DNA of 11,482 bases from Candidatus Hodarchaeota archaeon (GCA_016839665.1 JAEOTU010000161.1:1-11482); one strand, 5' to 3'; numbered from the stretch's first letter, positions 1 to 6,465 are shown. Made by a program: numbers and translations. Notes: generated by a model not told the origin, from the sequence alone.

Positions 1-822
1 AATCTTTGTAAGCTTCTGAATATCAAGCTAAATAAATTTCAGACCACGAATGAAGAAGAAGGTTGGCTACGACTCAAAAAAATGATAAAAAGCAATATTC
101 CCGCTGCACTTAATGTTGACATGGCTTATTTACCTTATCAAGAGTTACCAGAGGATTTTCATTTTGGCCAACATGCAATCGTGGTAGTTGGCTATAGTTC
201 TGAGGAGTCTACGGTTTTAATTGCTGACACACAGTTCCCTGATATGAAAGAGATCTCACTTGAAGATTTAACTGCTGCTAGAAATTCGACTTATGATCGA
301 TGGATGGATCCCCGCAATTTTATTTATGAATTTACTTTTCCTGAAAGTTTTCCCGATTTTAAAGATGTCATACCAGATGCGATTCAAACCAATGGGAAGA
401 ATATCCAGAAGAAAAGTAGAATGATGCGGATTTTTGGGATGACTGGTGGTTTAGATGCAATTAGTAAATTCTCTCAAAGTCTAGAAACTTTACCAGATTT
501 ACCAAGTAAAACACTTCAGGAGCGTTGTGGTGAAATATCAGGGTTTATATCTGATTATGGGACAGGTGGGGGTCTGTTTAGATATTTATATTCGCAATTC
601 TTGAACGAATCTGCAGAAATTTGCAATGATGACTCACTAGCGGAGTTGGGTGAGTATTACAAGAATCTTGGAGATCAATGGGAGGAAGTATCCCAAAATA
701 TTCAAAGAATCCCTGAATCAAATGAAATTCAACATACTATAGACCATGTGAAAGACATTCTGAAGAATATTCGTAGACTTGAACTTGGTGGAGCACGTAA
801 ACTTCAGGCTTATTCGGGATAA
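1..822 (+). CDS. BtrH_N/DUF4872-like protein (butirosin biosynthesis protein H family), 5' end outside window
   Basis: The frame is open from base 1 to the TAA at 820-822, so the gene starts upstream of the window; the first ATG in view (82) is internal. The visible 273 residues match the C-terminal part of the BtrH_N domain followed by a DUF4872-like helical domain. Seen: FGQHAIVVVGY, whose His is encoded at 172-174, then VLIADTQF with Asp at 226-228. These fit the His and Asp of a papain-like catalytic site; the Cys expected near the N-terminus lies outside the window. The glycine-rich YGTGGGLFRYLYSQFLNE (about codons 559-615) resembles the typical DUF4872 segment. In butirosin biosynthesis BtrH transfers an acyl group from a carrier protein to an aminoglycoside; most relatives, including this one, have no known substrate. 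No carrier protein or biosynthetic gene is in view. The family call is fairly firm, the reaction unknown. Confidence 0.72.
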   Translation, partial: NLCKLLNIKLNKFQTTNEEEGWLRLKKMIKSNIPAALNVDMAYLPYQELPEDFHFGQHAIVVVGYSSEESTVLIADTQFPDMKEISLEDLTAARNSTYDRWMDPRNFIYEFTFPESFPDFKDVIPDAIQTNGKNIQKKSRMMRIFGMTGGLDAISKFSQSLETLPDLPSKTLQERCGEISGFISDYGTGGGLFRYLYSQFLNESAEICNDDSLAELGEYYKNLGDQWEEVSQNIQRIPESNEIQHTIDHVKDILKNIRRLELGGARKLQAYSG

Positions 823-873
823 ATTACGGGTATTTTGAGGATTCTCTGTCCTTGAGGAGGATTTGGTCAAATA

Positions 874-881
874 TTTATAAA
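874..881 (+). promoter_or_regulatory. TATA-like box for the TPR protein gene
   Basis: TTTATAAA lies in the 85-nt gap after the upstream gene. Its centre is about 27 nt before position 905, so the predicted transcript would start at or just before the GTG/ATG/ATG cluster at 905-913, giving a leaderless mRNA. The GAGGAGG at 854-860 is some 45 nt from the start codon, too far to act as a ribosome binding site. Predicted by spacing only. Confidence 0.45.
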
Positions 882-907
882 GTAATAATCGTGAAGACAT
901 CCGAGTG

Positions 908-2323
908 ATGATGACGAGATCCGAGGAGTTTCAACAGGTAGACCAGCTCATAAAAAAAGGACAGTTCAAAGAAGCATTAGATGGACTTGGGAAGCTGGAA
1001 AAAGAGGGTGTTCTTGCACCTATTGATCAACTTAGGATTCTCTTGTCGAAAAGTATGATACTGAGAAATCAGGGACGGTATGAGGAAGCATTAAAACTCG
1101 CTGAAGAGGCGATAAAAGAGAGTCAAAGATTGGATAAGCAATTACATATTGTCGATGCTCTAATTGTCCAAGAAGAGGTGTTATGGAAGCTTGGAAGACT
1201 TAATGAGAGTTTTGAGGTGATTGAACGAGGTTTACAAGAGCTTACTAAAATCACAACAGATCAGAACGCTGTCACTCAGAGGGAAGCTCTTTTAATTCGC
1301 CATAAAGGAAATATTTACTACTTGAAGGGATACGTGAACCAAGCAATGGAGTACCATCACCAGAGTTTGACAATGTTTGAGGAAATCGACGACAAACAAG
1401 AAATTGGTTATACTCTCAATAATCTTGGCAGAGGGACGGCTCTGAAAGGCGACTTGAACCTAGCGTTAGAATACGCGCAAAAAAGTTTGAAGATAGCCGA
1501 GGAATTCGGCAATAAATCTGACATTGCATATTGTCTTGGCAATATTGGTTATATTCATTATTTCAAAGGTGATTTAGATCAGTCTATCGAATATGCGAAA
1601 CAGTTGATAAAACGTTTAGAAGAAGCAGGGAGCAAGCAAGACTATGCTTATTCTATAGGGATTTTCCATCTAATCTTGTCAAACATCGAGAGAGGAAATC
1701 GTGATCAAGCACACCACTACTTACAACGTCTTCAACAGATCAATGAGCATGAGACCAATAAAATTATAACTCAAATTTGTAAGTTGGCAGAAGCCCTGAT
1801 ACTAAAGGCTAGTGCCCGGATGTCAGAAAAAGCCAAAGCTTTGGAAATGCTTCAACAGTTGGTAAAAGATGATATTGTGTTTCTCGATACAACACTTACT
1901 GCTATGTTGAATTTGTGTGAATTATTAATAGCAGAGCTGAAGTTCTATGGGGAAAAGGAAGTTTTACAACAGATCAAGGGGTTATTGACTCAAATTTATG
2001 ATATCGCTTTCAATCAACACTTGTCTCCACTGATGGTTGAATCGTTAATACTACGGGCAAAATTTTCGTTAGTGGAGGGCGATGCCCAAGGCGCAGATCA
2101 GCTACTTGAACAGGCGAAAATCAATGCAGAGGAAAGAGGATTGGATCAATTACAGTTGAAAATCACAAATGAACAAGAAAAATTACAAAATGAATTGCAT
2201 AAATGGTCTGAATTGTCTGAAAAAAATGCCCCGCTAAAAGAACGACTTGAACAAGCACAAATTGAAGCTTATCTTAAAGAAGCACAGAAAATTGCACGTT
2301 TGAGTGGGCGTTCATCTTTGTAA
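908..2323 (+). CDS. TPR repeat protein
   Basis: A soluble all-helical protein of about 470 residues built of tetratricopeptide repeats, which usually act as protein-protein interaction scaffolds. At least six repeat units can be read, each about 40 residues apart: ILRNQGRYEEALKLAEEAI, LWKLGRLNESFEVIERGL, IYYLKGYVNQAMEYHHQSL, GTALKGDLNLALEYAQKSL, IHYFKGDLDQSIEYAKQLI and SNIERGNRDQAHHYLQRL. The central ones are closest to the consensus and resemble the MalT/SMC-type TPRs that carry Asn at helix A (LNNLG, LGNIG). The C-terminal 60 residues (from about EQEKLQNELHKW) form a charged coiled coil. There is no signal peptide, membrane segment or enzyme domain. Three start codons are stacked: GTG 905, ATG 908, ATG 911; I take 908, but 905 or 911 would fit the TATA box at 874 equally. 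Same strand as the BtrH-like gene but with its own promoter candidate. The binding partner is unknown. Confidence 0.9.
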   Translation: MMTRSEEFQQVDQLIKKGQFKEALDGLGKLEKEGVLAPIDQLRILLSKSMILRNQGRYEEALKLAEEAIKESQRLDKQLHIVDALIVQEEVLWKLGRLNESFEVIERGLQELTKITTDQNAVTQREALLIRHKGNIYYLKGYVNQAMEYHHQSLTMFEEIDDKQEIGYTLNNLGRGTALKGDLNLALEYAQKSLKIAEEFGNKSDIAYCLGNIGYIHYFKGDLDQSIEYAKQLIKRLEEAGSKQDYAYSIGIFHLILSNIERGNRDQAHHYLQRLQQINEHETNKIITQICKLAEALILKASARMSEKAKALEMLQQLVKDDIVFLDTTLTAMLNLCELLIAELKFYGEKEVLQQIKGLLTQIYDIAFNQHLSPLMVESLILRAKFSLVEGDAQGADQLLEQAKINAEERGLDQLQLKITNEQEKLQNELHKWSELSEKNAPLKERLEQAQIEAYLKEAQKIARLSGRSSL

Positions 2324-2367
2324 GTGATTCGAATAGGTAATAATTGGGAAACAGATAAAATTGGGAA

Positions 2368-2481
2368 TTAATCCCATGGAATTTGATCGAGAACTGAAGA
2401 AAAAACATTCACCCCAAACTCCCCAAGCATTGATCCACAATTAGTTTCACAACGTTTCGAGATTTTAAATTTACCAGACAT
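2368..2481 (-). CDS. 37-codon reading frame repeating the C-terminus of the downstream 222-residue protein (microprotein or truncated duplicate)
   Basis: On the minus strand an ATG at 2481 opens a frame of 37 codons ending in TAA at 2368-2370. Its last 24 residues match the last 24 of the neighbouring 222-residue protein at 19 positions, sharing NCG..LGEFGVNV and VLDQI.WD, and both end at the same residue. Among the 11 codons that differ, six are silent, which suggests selection on the peptide rather than a fresh copy. A TTTAAA box at 2503-2508 is centred about 25 nt before the ATG, fitting a leaderless transcript. A stop codon lies directly upstream of the ATG and no trace of the rest of the neighbour's sequence is visible there. 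It may be a functional small protein carrying only the tail motif, or the remnant of a mostly deleted paralogue. Translation is unproven. Confidence 0.45.
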   Translation of the reverse strand: MSGKFKISKRCETNCGSMLGEFGVNVFSSVLDQIPWD

Positions 2482-2559
2482 TTAACTTACGAAATCGTAG
2501 AATTTAAAAGGAGAAATGTCAGAATATTACATGGAATTTACATATTATTAAGAAAGAAG

Positions 2560-2697
2560 ATGAAGAGTAAATTGACTAAAAAAGATAAACTAACTCAACA
2601 TGACAATAAGAGTAAAAAAATTGACAAAATGAAAAATAAATTAATGAGAAAAGACATATTATCTTTCTTAAATCTTTTCACGGGTCGTGGGTATTAA
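2560..2697 (+). CDS. Possible 45-residue lysine-rich small protein
   Basis: ATG 2560 to TAA 2695-2697 encodes 45 residues: a strongly basic, polar first 30 (many Lys, few hydrophobics) and a hydrophobic end, DILSFLNLFTGRGY. It lies in the otherwise unassigned 2482-2738 stretch between the small frame on the other strand and the 222-residue gene. Upstream AAGAAAGAAG is only a weak ribosome binding site, and the TTTAAA at 2503-2508 could serve as a promoter in this direction with a leader of about 28 nt. In such AT-rich sequence a frame of this length made mainly of AAA codons can arise by chance. I recognise no family. Confidence 0.2.
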   Translation: MKSKLTKKDKLTQHDNKSKKIDKMKNKLMRKDILSFLNLFTGRGY

Positions 2698-2738
2698 ATT
2701 AAGTTAGAATCGACTACTTCATAATCTAAAATCAGGGA

Positions 2739-3407
2739 TCAATCCCAAAGTATTTGATCGAGCACCGTAGACGCAACATTCACTCCGAATTCCCCTAGTA
2801 TATTTCCACAATTATTTCTGGAAGCACTTCCTAGATGGAAGACCCTCTGGTTTTTGGCAATTATTATTCCTTCTTGGTCGATTTGAACCAATTTAGTCTC
2901 TCCTTCTCGGACTGAAATCTGTCTTTTGTGAATTAGCACGAATTTCTTTTCAGATCCAACTAATAGAAAATTTCGGCGACCAAAGATGACATGCTCATGA
3001 TGATCATCGAAATTGACATGGAAGGAAGAATCAGGATCCTCAATTCGCATTTTAAGCTTTTTAATCATCAATTGAGCTTCTACTTTCCATTGTTGGGTGT
3101 CATTCTCACTAGTCACACTTTGTTTGATATTATTCGTTAATTGCGTGATTGGAAGACCTAAAACAACCAAATTTTTCCCTGAGAAATTAGTAGTATTTCC
3201 AACAGCACCATGAGACTCTGTGTAGATAATTGAATCCACTACTGCCTCAATACGTCCTAAAATGACTATTCCATTTGTCGAATCGTCAGTAATCACTTCC
3301 ATTATTTTGACTGGTTCGATCAAAGTGATTTTGTAAAATGGAGTGGAAATAATTTCTGCGTCTCCGTGCCAATCATAGAGATCGTCTCCTAATTGAATCG
3401 TTTTCAA
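2739..3407 (-). CDS. Unrecognised 222-residue protein, second gene of the regulator operon
   Basis: I do not recognise a family. The sequence alternates short hydrophobic stretches with polar turns (NGIVILGRIEAVVDSIIY, KNLVVLGLPITQL, RNFLLVGSEKKFVLIHKR, KLVQIDQEGIIIAKNQRVF), so it is probably mostly beta strand, with no signal peptide or membrane span. The C-terminal 24 residues, beginning NCGNILGEFGVNV, are a likely amphipathic helix and recur in the small frame at 2368-2481. The start is TTG at 3407: no in-frame ATG occurs until residue 36, a TGA lies six codons upstream, and GAGG at 3418-3421 (inside the acidic-tail codons of the upstream gene) is 10 nt away. Only two bases separate the upstream stop from this start, so the two genes are almost certainly co-transcribed and translationally coupled. 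A role together with the winged-helix regulator is inferred from that alone; ligand sensing or a structural role are both possible. Confidence 0.8.
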   Translation of the reverse strand: MKTIQLGDDLYDWHGDAEIISTPFYKITLIEPVKIMEVITDDSTNGIVILGRIEAVVDSIIYTESHGAVGNTTNFSGKNLVVLGLPITQLTNNIKQSVTSENDTQQWKVEAQLMIKKLKMRIEDPDSSFHVNFDDHHEHVIFGRRNFLLVGSEKKFVLIHKRQISVREGETKLVQIDQEGIIIAKNQRVFHLGSASRNNCGNILGEFGVNVASTVLDQILWD

Positions 3408-3409
3408 AA

Positions 3410-4162
3410 TTATTCTTCCTCTTCAGAGAAATCCTGTTGCTCCACTTCTTCTTCATCACTAGCGTAGATTGGAACTGGAATACGTCGTTTTGCACTAGAA
3501 TATAGGAACTCAACGAGTTTCAGGGCTTCACGTCCAGAAAAAGTGAGCATGTAGCGTTCACGGACTCCCTCTTGACGAACCAATCCTTCGTCCTTTAAAA
3601 TTGTAATATGATGTTTAAAGTTACCTCCACGAGTATTAGTTCTATCAGACAGGTCTGATTGTCTGAGAGGCTCTTTTTCGAGCTCTTTAAGCATTTTCAA
3701 TCGAGTTTGATCGGAGAGAGCAGTCATGATTTTTGATCCGTCAATGAAAAACTCTTCTAATTCTTCTTCAGGGACAAAAAACGGTTCTTTTCTTCTTCGC
3801 TTCCCCCGTCGTCCGCGACGTTTAGAGGGGGTTTGGAAAAGTGAGCCAACCGATCGGTCGATTGTATCACCGATTGAATCCAATATCCCCCCGATATAGT
3901 GCTCAATGGTTGACCCAAATTGCTCACCCCAATCTCCCCATTCTTCAGCATCTATGCGAATAGAGTGAGAAGGTTTACGTTTTCGTGGACGTGGTCTTCT
4001 TCTTGGGCGGCCTGGGTCTTCTTTGATATCTCCTATTTCTTCCTTCAACTCCCGCATTTGTTCACGAAATTCCTGTTTCATTTCCCGCATTGATTCTTTG
4101 AGGTCAGAAAACTCCTCTTCTTCCTCTTGGGGTTCTTCATCCTCTCTATGGTTGTTACTCAT
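3410..4162 (-). CDS. Winged-helix (ArsR-like) transcriptional regulator with long charged N-terminal region
   Basis: About 250 residues. The C-terminal half holds a winged helix at about 141-225: KIMTALSDQTRLKMLKELEK, then the RQSDLSDRTNTRGGNFKHHI recognition region, LKDEGLVRQ, and the wing ERYMLTFSGREAL, as in ArsR/HTH_20 proteins. The N-terminal half is unusual: an acidic start, a predicted coiled coil (about 20-48, SMREMKQEFREQMRELKEEI), an Arg/Pro-rich stretch (50-63), an amphipathic segment (about 82-106) and a second basic patch KRRGRRGKRRR (about 114-124). The tail is again acidic (SEEEE). No Cys metal site of ArsR/SmtB type is visible. I place the start at ATG 4162 because GAGGAG at 4172-4177 lies 9 nt upstream; an ATG at 4186 would add eight residues but has no such site. 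It leads a two-gene operon, and the tandem palindromes upstream suggest that it represses its own promoter (inference). Coiled coil implies a dimer or higher oligomer. Confidence 0.85.
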   Translation of the reverse strand: MSNNHREDEEPQEEEEEFSDLKESMREMKQEFREQMRELKEEIGDIKEDPGRPRRRPRPRKRKPSHSIRIDAEEWGDWGEQFGSTIEHYIGGILDSIGDTIDRSVGSLFQTPSKRRGRRGKRRRKEPFFVPEEELEEFFIDGSKIMTALSDQTRLKMLKELEKEPLRQSDLSDRTNTRGGNFKHHITILKDEGLVRQEGVRERYMLTFSGREALKLVEFLYSSAKRRIPVPIYASDEEEVEQQDFSEEEE

Positions 4163-4171
4163 TATAATTAA

Positions 4172-4177
4172 CTCCTC
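4172..4177 (-). promoter_or_regulatory. Ribosome binding site deciding the regulator start
   Basis: On the minus strand GAGGAG precedes ATG 4162 by nine bases. The same spacing is found between AAGGAG and the CTG of uvrB in this window. It lies inside the reading frame if the upstream ATG at 4186 were used, which argues for 4162. Confidence 0.6.
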
Positions 4178-4188
4178 TATAATCATTC

Positions 4189-4203
4189 TGTAAGAAACTT
4201 ACA
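4189..4203 (-). promoter_or_regulatory. Operator candidate, proximal palindrome
   Basis: Minus-strand TGTAAGTTTCTTACA: two perfect 5-bp arms TGTAA/TTACA around five bases. It is repeated almost exactly 18 bp upstream. It lies between the TATA box at 4228 and the regulator start, just downstream of the expected transcription start near 4205. The likely binder is the winged-helix protein encoded immediately downstream (inference). Confidence 0.65.
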
Positions 4204-4206
4204 CTA

Positions 4207-4221
4207 TGTAATAAACTTACA
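4207..4221 (-). promoter_or_regulatory. Operator candidate, distal palindrome
   Basis: Minus-strand TGTAAGTTTATTACA, with arms TGTAA/TTACA and one base different from the proximal copy in the spacer. It fills the gap between the TATA box and the expected transcription start, where a bound protein would block RNA polymerase. The 18-bp period of the pair is a little under two helical turns. Confidence 0.65.
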
Positions 4222-4227
4222 CTACTA

Positions 4228-4235
4228 TTTATATA
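4228..4235 (-). promoter_or_regulatory. TATA box of the regulator operon
   Basis: Minus-strand TATATAAA, centred about 26 nt upstream of 4205. Transcription from there would leave a leader of roughly 40 nt containing one operator and the GAGGAG site. Confidence 0.55.
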
Positions 4236-4314
4236 GACTATCTTTTTGGCAAATAGTAGAATTCATTGCAAATTCTCCAAACCCCTTTGGTATTATGCTT
4301 AGGTAGAGTTTAAA

Positions 4315-4615
4315 TTAATCTAAATAATCGAAATCTAATACAATTCCTTCCTTCGATACTATCAGACTGGACTGGGGGTTGGGCTCAAAATGATGATTCT
4401 TATGAGGGCACATAAGATGAACACAAGACACAAGTCTGTTCGATAAAATCAAACATATAGCAAAGAGAATCTGAAGTACTAGGACCGGCACCTGCGCCCG
4501 CAAACTTACACGCCATCAGAACGTTCTCTTCTGGGTTAGATAGGACTAAAACTCTCAATTCGGGTGTTCTCCAGATCTTTGCCAAAATATCCACCTTCTT
4601 TGACCTAAAAATCAT
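4315..4615 (-). pseudogene. Small gene of about 100 codons split by a +1 frameshift
   Basis: No family recognised. From ATG 4615 the minus strand reads MIFRSKKVDILAKIWRTPEL, then VLVLSNPEENVLMACKFAGA and SDSLCYMFDFIEQTCVL, and stops at 4400-4402. In the frame one base further on, starting within the overlap, it reads CVHLMCPHKNHHFEPNPQSS and LIVSKEGIVLDFDYLD up to TAA at 4315-4317. The two pieces look like one protein: the first begins like a strand/helix domain, the second holds a Cys/His-rich stretch (CPHKNHH) and a compact end. Joining them needs a skip of one base somewhere in about 4403-4455, near TGTGTCTTGTGTTC. A TATA-like box at 4641-4654 lies at the right distance for a leaderless start at ATG 4615. 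It could be a decayed gene, a sequencing error or true frameshifting; alternatively the two frames are unrelated chance ORFs. Confidence 0.45.
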
Positions 4616-4640
4616 TAGATACTGGGAATTTTTTCTCAAT

Positions 4641-4654
4641 TTTATATTTTATAA
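4641..4654 (-). promoter_or_regulatory. TATA-like box upstream of the frameshifted small gene
   Basis: Minus-strand TTATAAAATATAAA holds two overlapping TATA-like elements, centred 28 and 34 nt before ATG 4615. Transcription about 26 nt downstream would start a few bases ahead of that ATG. Position-based prediction only. Confidence 0.35.
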
Positions 4655-4879
4655 CTCTGACGGTTTATCAAATTACTGATCAATTTCACAAATTTATCTT
4701 CGTCTTACAGAAATGGTTCATCTTACAACGAAATTTCCTTCCCTGTATTTTTTTATAATTGAGGAATTAGAGGTGGACTTCATCCAAGATACCCGTTTCT
4801 CCCCTTGCTACAAAAAGTTGGAAACAAAATTTCAGACATAATCTTCAATGGAGGTATTTCTGGTAAAATATGTGACATT
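4655..4879. other. Spacer without a supported gene
   Basis: AT-rich DNA between the frameshifted small gene's promoter and the end of the permease gene. The only frame of note is a 42-codon plus-strand ORF (4713-4841) with no ribosome binding site, well-placed TATA box or recognisable sequence. No strong hairpin or repeat was seen. Confidence 0.4.
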
Positions 4880-6199
4880 CTAGATTAATCCAAATGTCGA
4901 GAGGGAAATCAAATAAACAGTGCCAATTAACAGATGAAGAAGGCCTAAAATCCCCCCTATTTTCATAAAATCCATGAAAGATATTGGACTTTCCTCCCTA
5001 TTTGATAGATTTATCGCAAGAATGTTTGCTGGGCTTCCAATCGGTAGAATATATCCTCCAAGATTCACGGCGATAACCAAAGCCCACCAGTCAATCGCTC
5101 CTATAATACCTGCTCCTTGAAGATCAGAGAAAATTGGGGCCATTGCTGCTGATATTGGAATATTATCAACAACTGCTGACATAAAGCCAATGCCAAAGGT
5201 GATGAAAGGAAGAGAAATTATGAGAGGAGCTGCTAAAAGAGGGGTGAGTAGTTCTCCAAGAAGCTTAAGTAAGCCTAGAATTTCAATTGAACCAACGAGG
5301 ACAAAAAGGCCAATAATGAAATAGACTGATATCCATTCAACTTCCTTAAAGATCTCTTTCGGATGCATTCCTGAAAATAGTAACAAACCCGCGGCTACAA
5401 GCAATGCAATTTCAGCTGCTTTCAAATGTACAGCACCTCCAAAAATAAATCCGATTACTAATACAAGTAAGCCAACTAAAACAACGTAAAGACTTCGCTT
5501 GTCTTCCACAAGAACATTTGGGTCTAATAAGAAGATTTCTTCAACTAGTGATTCTGCAGGTTGAATGAAACTCGATTTTGACATGAGATAAAAAATAGGG
5601 AGAGCTGTTACTAATAATATAAGGCTAAGTGGTCCCATAACTAGCATAAAGTCAATAAATGAAGCTCCGCTCTTATCCGCCAAAACAATGTTAGGAATGC
5701 TCCCTACCAATGAGGAAATTGAGGCAAAATTCGCCGTTATTGCTTCAACAATTAGGATTGGCCGAAAATCGAACTCTAAAATCTTATAGATTTCAACTGT
5801 GAGAGGTGCGATGATCAACATGGTAGTGATGACATCAAAAACGAAACTGATAATGAAAGTCAAGAGAGATAATGAGATTAATAACGTTTTAGGATTTCCT
5901 CGAGTGAATCGGACTATTATAATGCTGACATATTGAAACAGACCTGATCTGCTAGAAATAATCGTAATGATCATCATTGCTGTAATGAAGATAATGGTAT
6001 TCCATTCCACTCGAGAGATAATCGTATGGAAATCTGTTACATGACCTTCGTATTCCCATTGTGTGACAATCAATAGAATTGAAATCACACTGGCTCCTAG
6101 TAGAGCTGAAATGGGGCGATGTAGCTTCTCAGTAGAAATCAGGATATAGGTTCCAATGAAGATTACTAGGCCAATCACTTGTATAATATCAAGTGCCAT
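4880..6199 (-). CDS. ArsB/NhaD-type permease (ion transporter superfamily)
   Basis: A polytopic membrane protein of 439 residues with roughly 11-12 hydrophobic spans. The two-fold internal repeat of this superfamily is plain: VEWNTIIFITAMMII (from 64) and VEWISVYFIIGLFVLVG (from 287); FDVITTMLIIAP (about 121-132) and VDNIPISAAMAP (344-355); FASISSLVGSIPN (about 158-170) and GGYILPIGSPANI (about 381-393). The SIPN and GSPAN loops correspond to the re-entrant substrate/ion-binding hairpins, and a hydrophilic loop near 207-236 separates the halves. Relatives include arsenite exporter ArsB, Na+/H+ antiporter NhaD and the P protein; the sequence does not tell which ion or anion is moved. No arsenic genes are adjacent, so arsenite is not favoured. 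The start is ATG 6199 rather than the TTG at 6205, because a TATA-like box centred at 6225 predicts a leaderless transcript there. Divergent from the dihydrolipoyl dehydrogenase gene. Confidence 0.88.
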   Translation of the reverse strand: MALDIIQVIGLVIFIGTYILISTEKLHRPISALLGASVISILLIVTQWEYEGHVTDFHTIISRVEWNTIIFITAMMIITIISSRSGLFQYVSIIIVRFTRGNPKTLLISLSLLTFIISFVFDVITTMLIIAPLTVEIYKILEFDFRPILIVEAITANFASISSLVGSIPNIVLADKSGASFIDFMLVMGPLSLILLVTALPIFYLMSKSSFIQPAESLVEEIFLLDPNVLVEDKRSLYVVLVGLLVLVIGFIFGGAVHLKAAEIALLVAAGLLLFSGMHPKEIFKEVEWISVYFIIGLFVLVGSIEILGLLKLLGELLTPLLAAPLIISLPFITFGIGFMSAVVDNIPISAAMAPIFSDLQGAGIIGAIDWWALVIAVNLGGYILPIGSPANILAINLSNREESPISFMDFMKIGGILGLLHLLIGTVYLISLSTFGLI

Positions 6200-6220
6200 A
6201 ATCAATTCAGCCGTGAAAGG

Positions 6221-6230
6221 AAATATTAAT
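6221..6230 (-). promoter_or_regulatory. TATA-like box for the permease gene
   Basis: Minus-strand ATTAATATTT centred 26-27 nt before ATG 6199, with no Shine-Dalgarno motif between, so a leaderless transcript is predicted. Confidence 0.45.
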
Positions 6231-6302
6231 CATTTTCTACTGATTCTGACAATCCCAATTACATCGAACGGGAAAGATGGTTGATATGCGTAAATCAATT
6301 TG

Positions 6303-6326
6303 ATCTTATAAAGACAATTATAAGAT
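6303..6326. repeat. Perfect 9-bp inverted repeat in the divergent spacer
   Basis: Arms ATCTTATAA (6303-6311) and TTATAAGAT (6318-6326) around AGACAA. It lies about 75 bp upstream of the permease TATA box and 175 bp upstream of the dehydrogenase TATA box. It may be a regulator binding site; as RNA it would be a weak A/U hairpin. Confidence 0.5.
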
Positions 6327-6465
6327 TAATTGCAATTTATTCCTGATTGGTAAAGTTACGGTATCACACTGGATTTAAAGAAACTCATTTCAAGTTTTTA
6401 TCTTTATGATCAGTTTTTAGAAAAGGAAAGCGCCATTGAAATCAGCAATACAATGTAGTTAAAGA

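Noticed and set aside
3757..3951. 64-codon minus-strand frame inside the regulator gene
   Set aside because: It overlaps the winged-helix regulator in another frame, with no family resemblance.
4276..4289. CCAAA/TTTGG dyad with a four-base loop near the operon promoter
   Set aside because: Only five base pairs and no T-run follows in either direction, so neither a terminator nor an operator is supported.
4713..4841. 42-codon plus-strand frame from ATG 4713
   Set aside because: No ribosome binding site, no TATA box at a suitable distance and no recognisable sequence; expected by chance in AT-rich spacer DNA.
4880..6199. Arsenite exporter (arsB) call for the permease, suggested by a nearby ArsR-like regulator
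   Set aside because: The regulator lacks visible metal-binding Cys, lies in a separate operon, and the permease motifs fit the whole ArsB/NhaD/P-protein superfamily, so substrate cannot be assigned.
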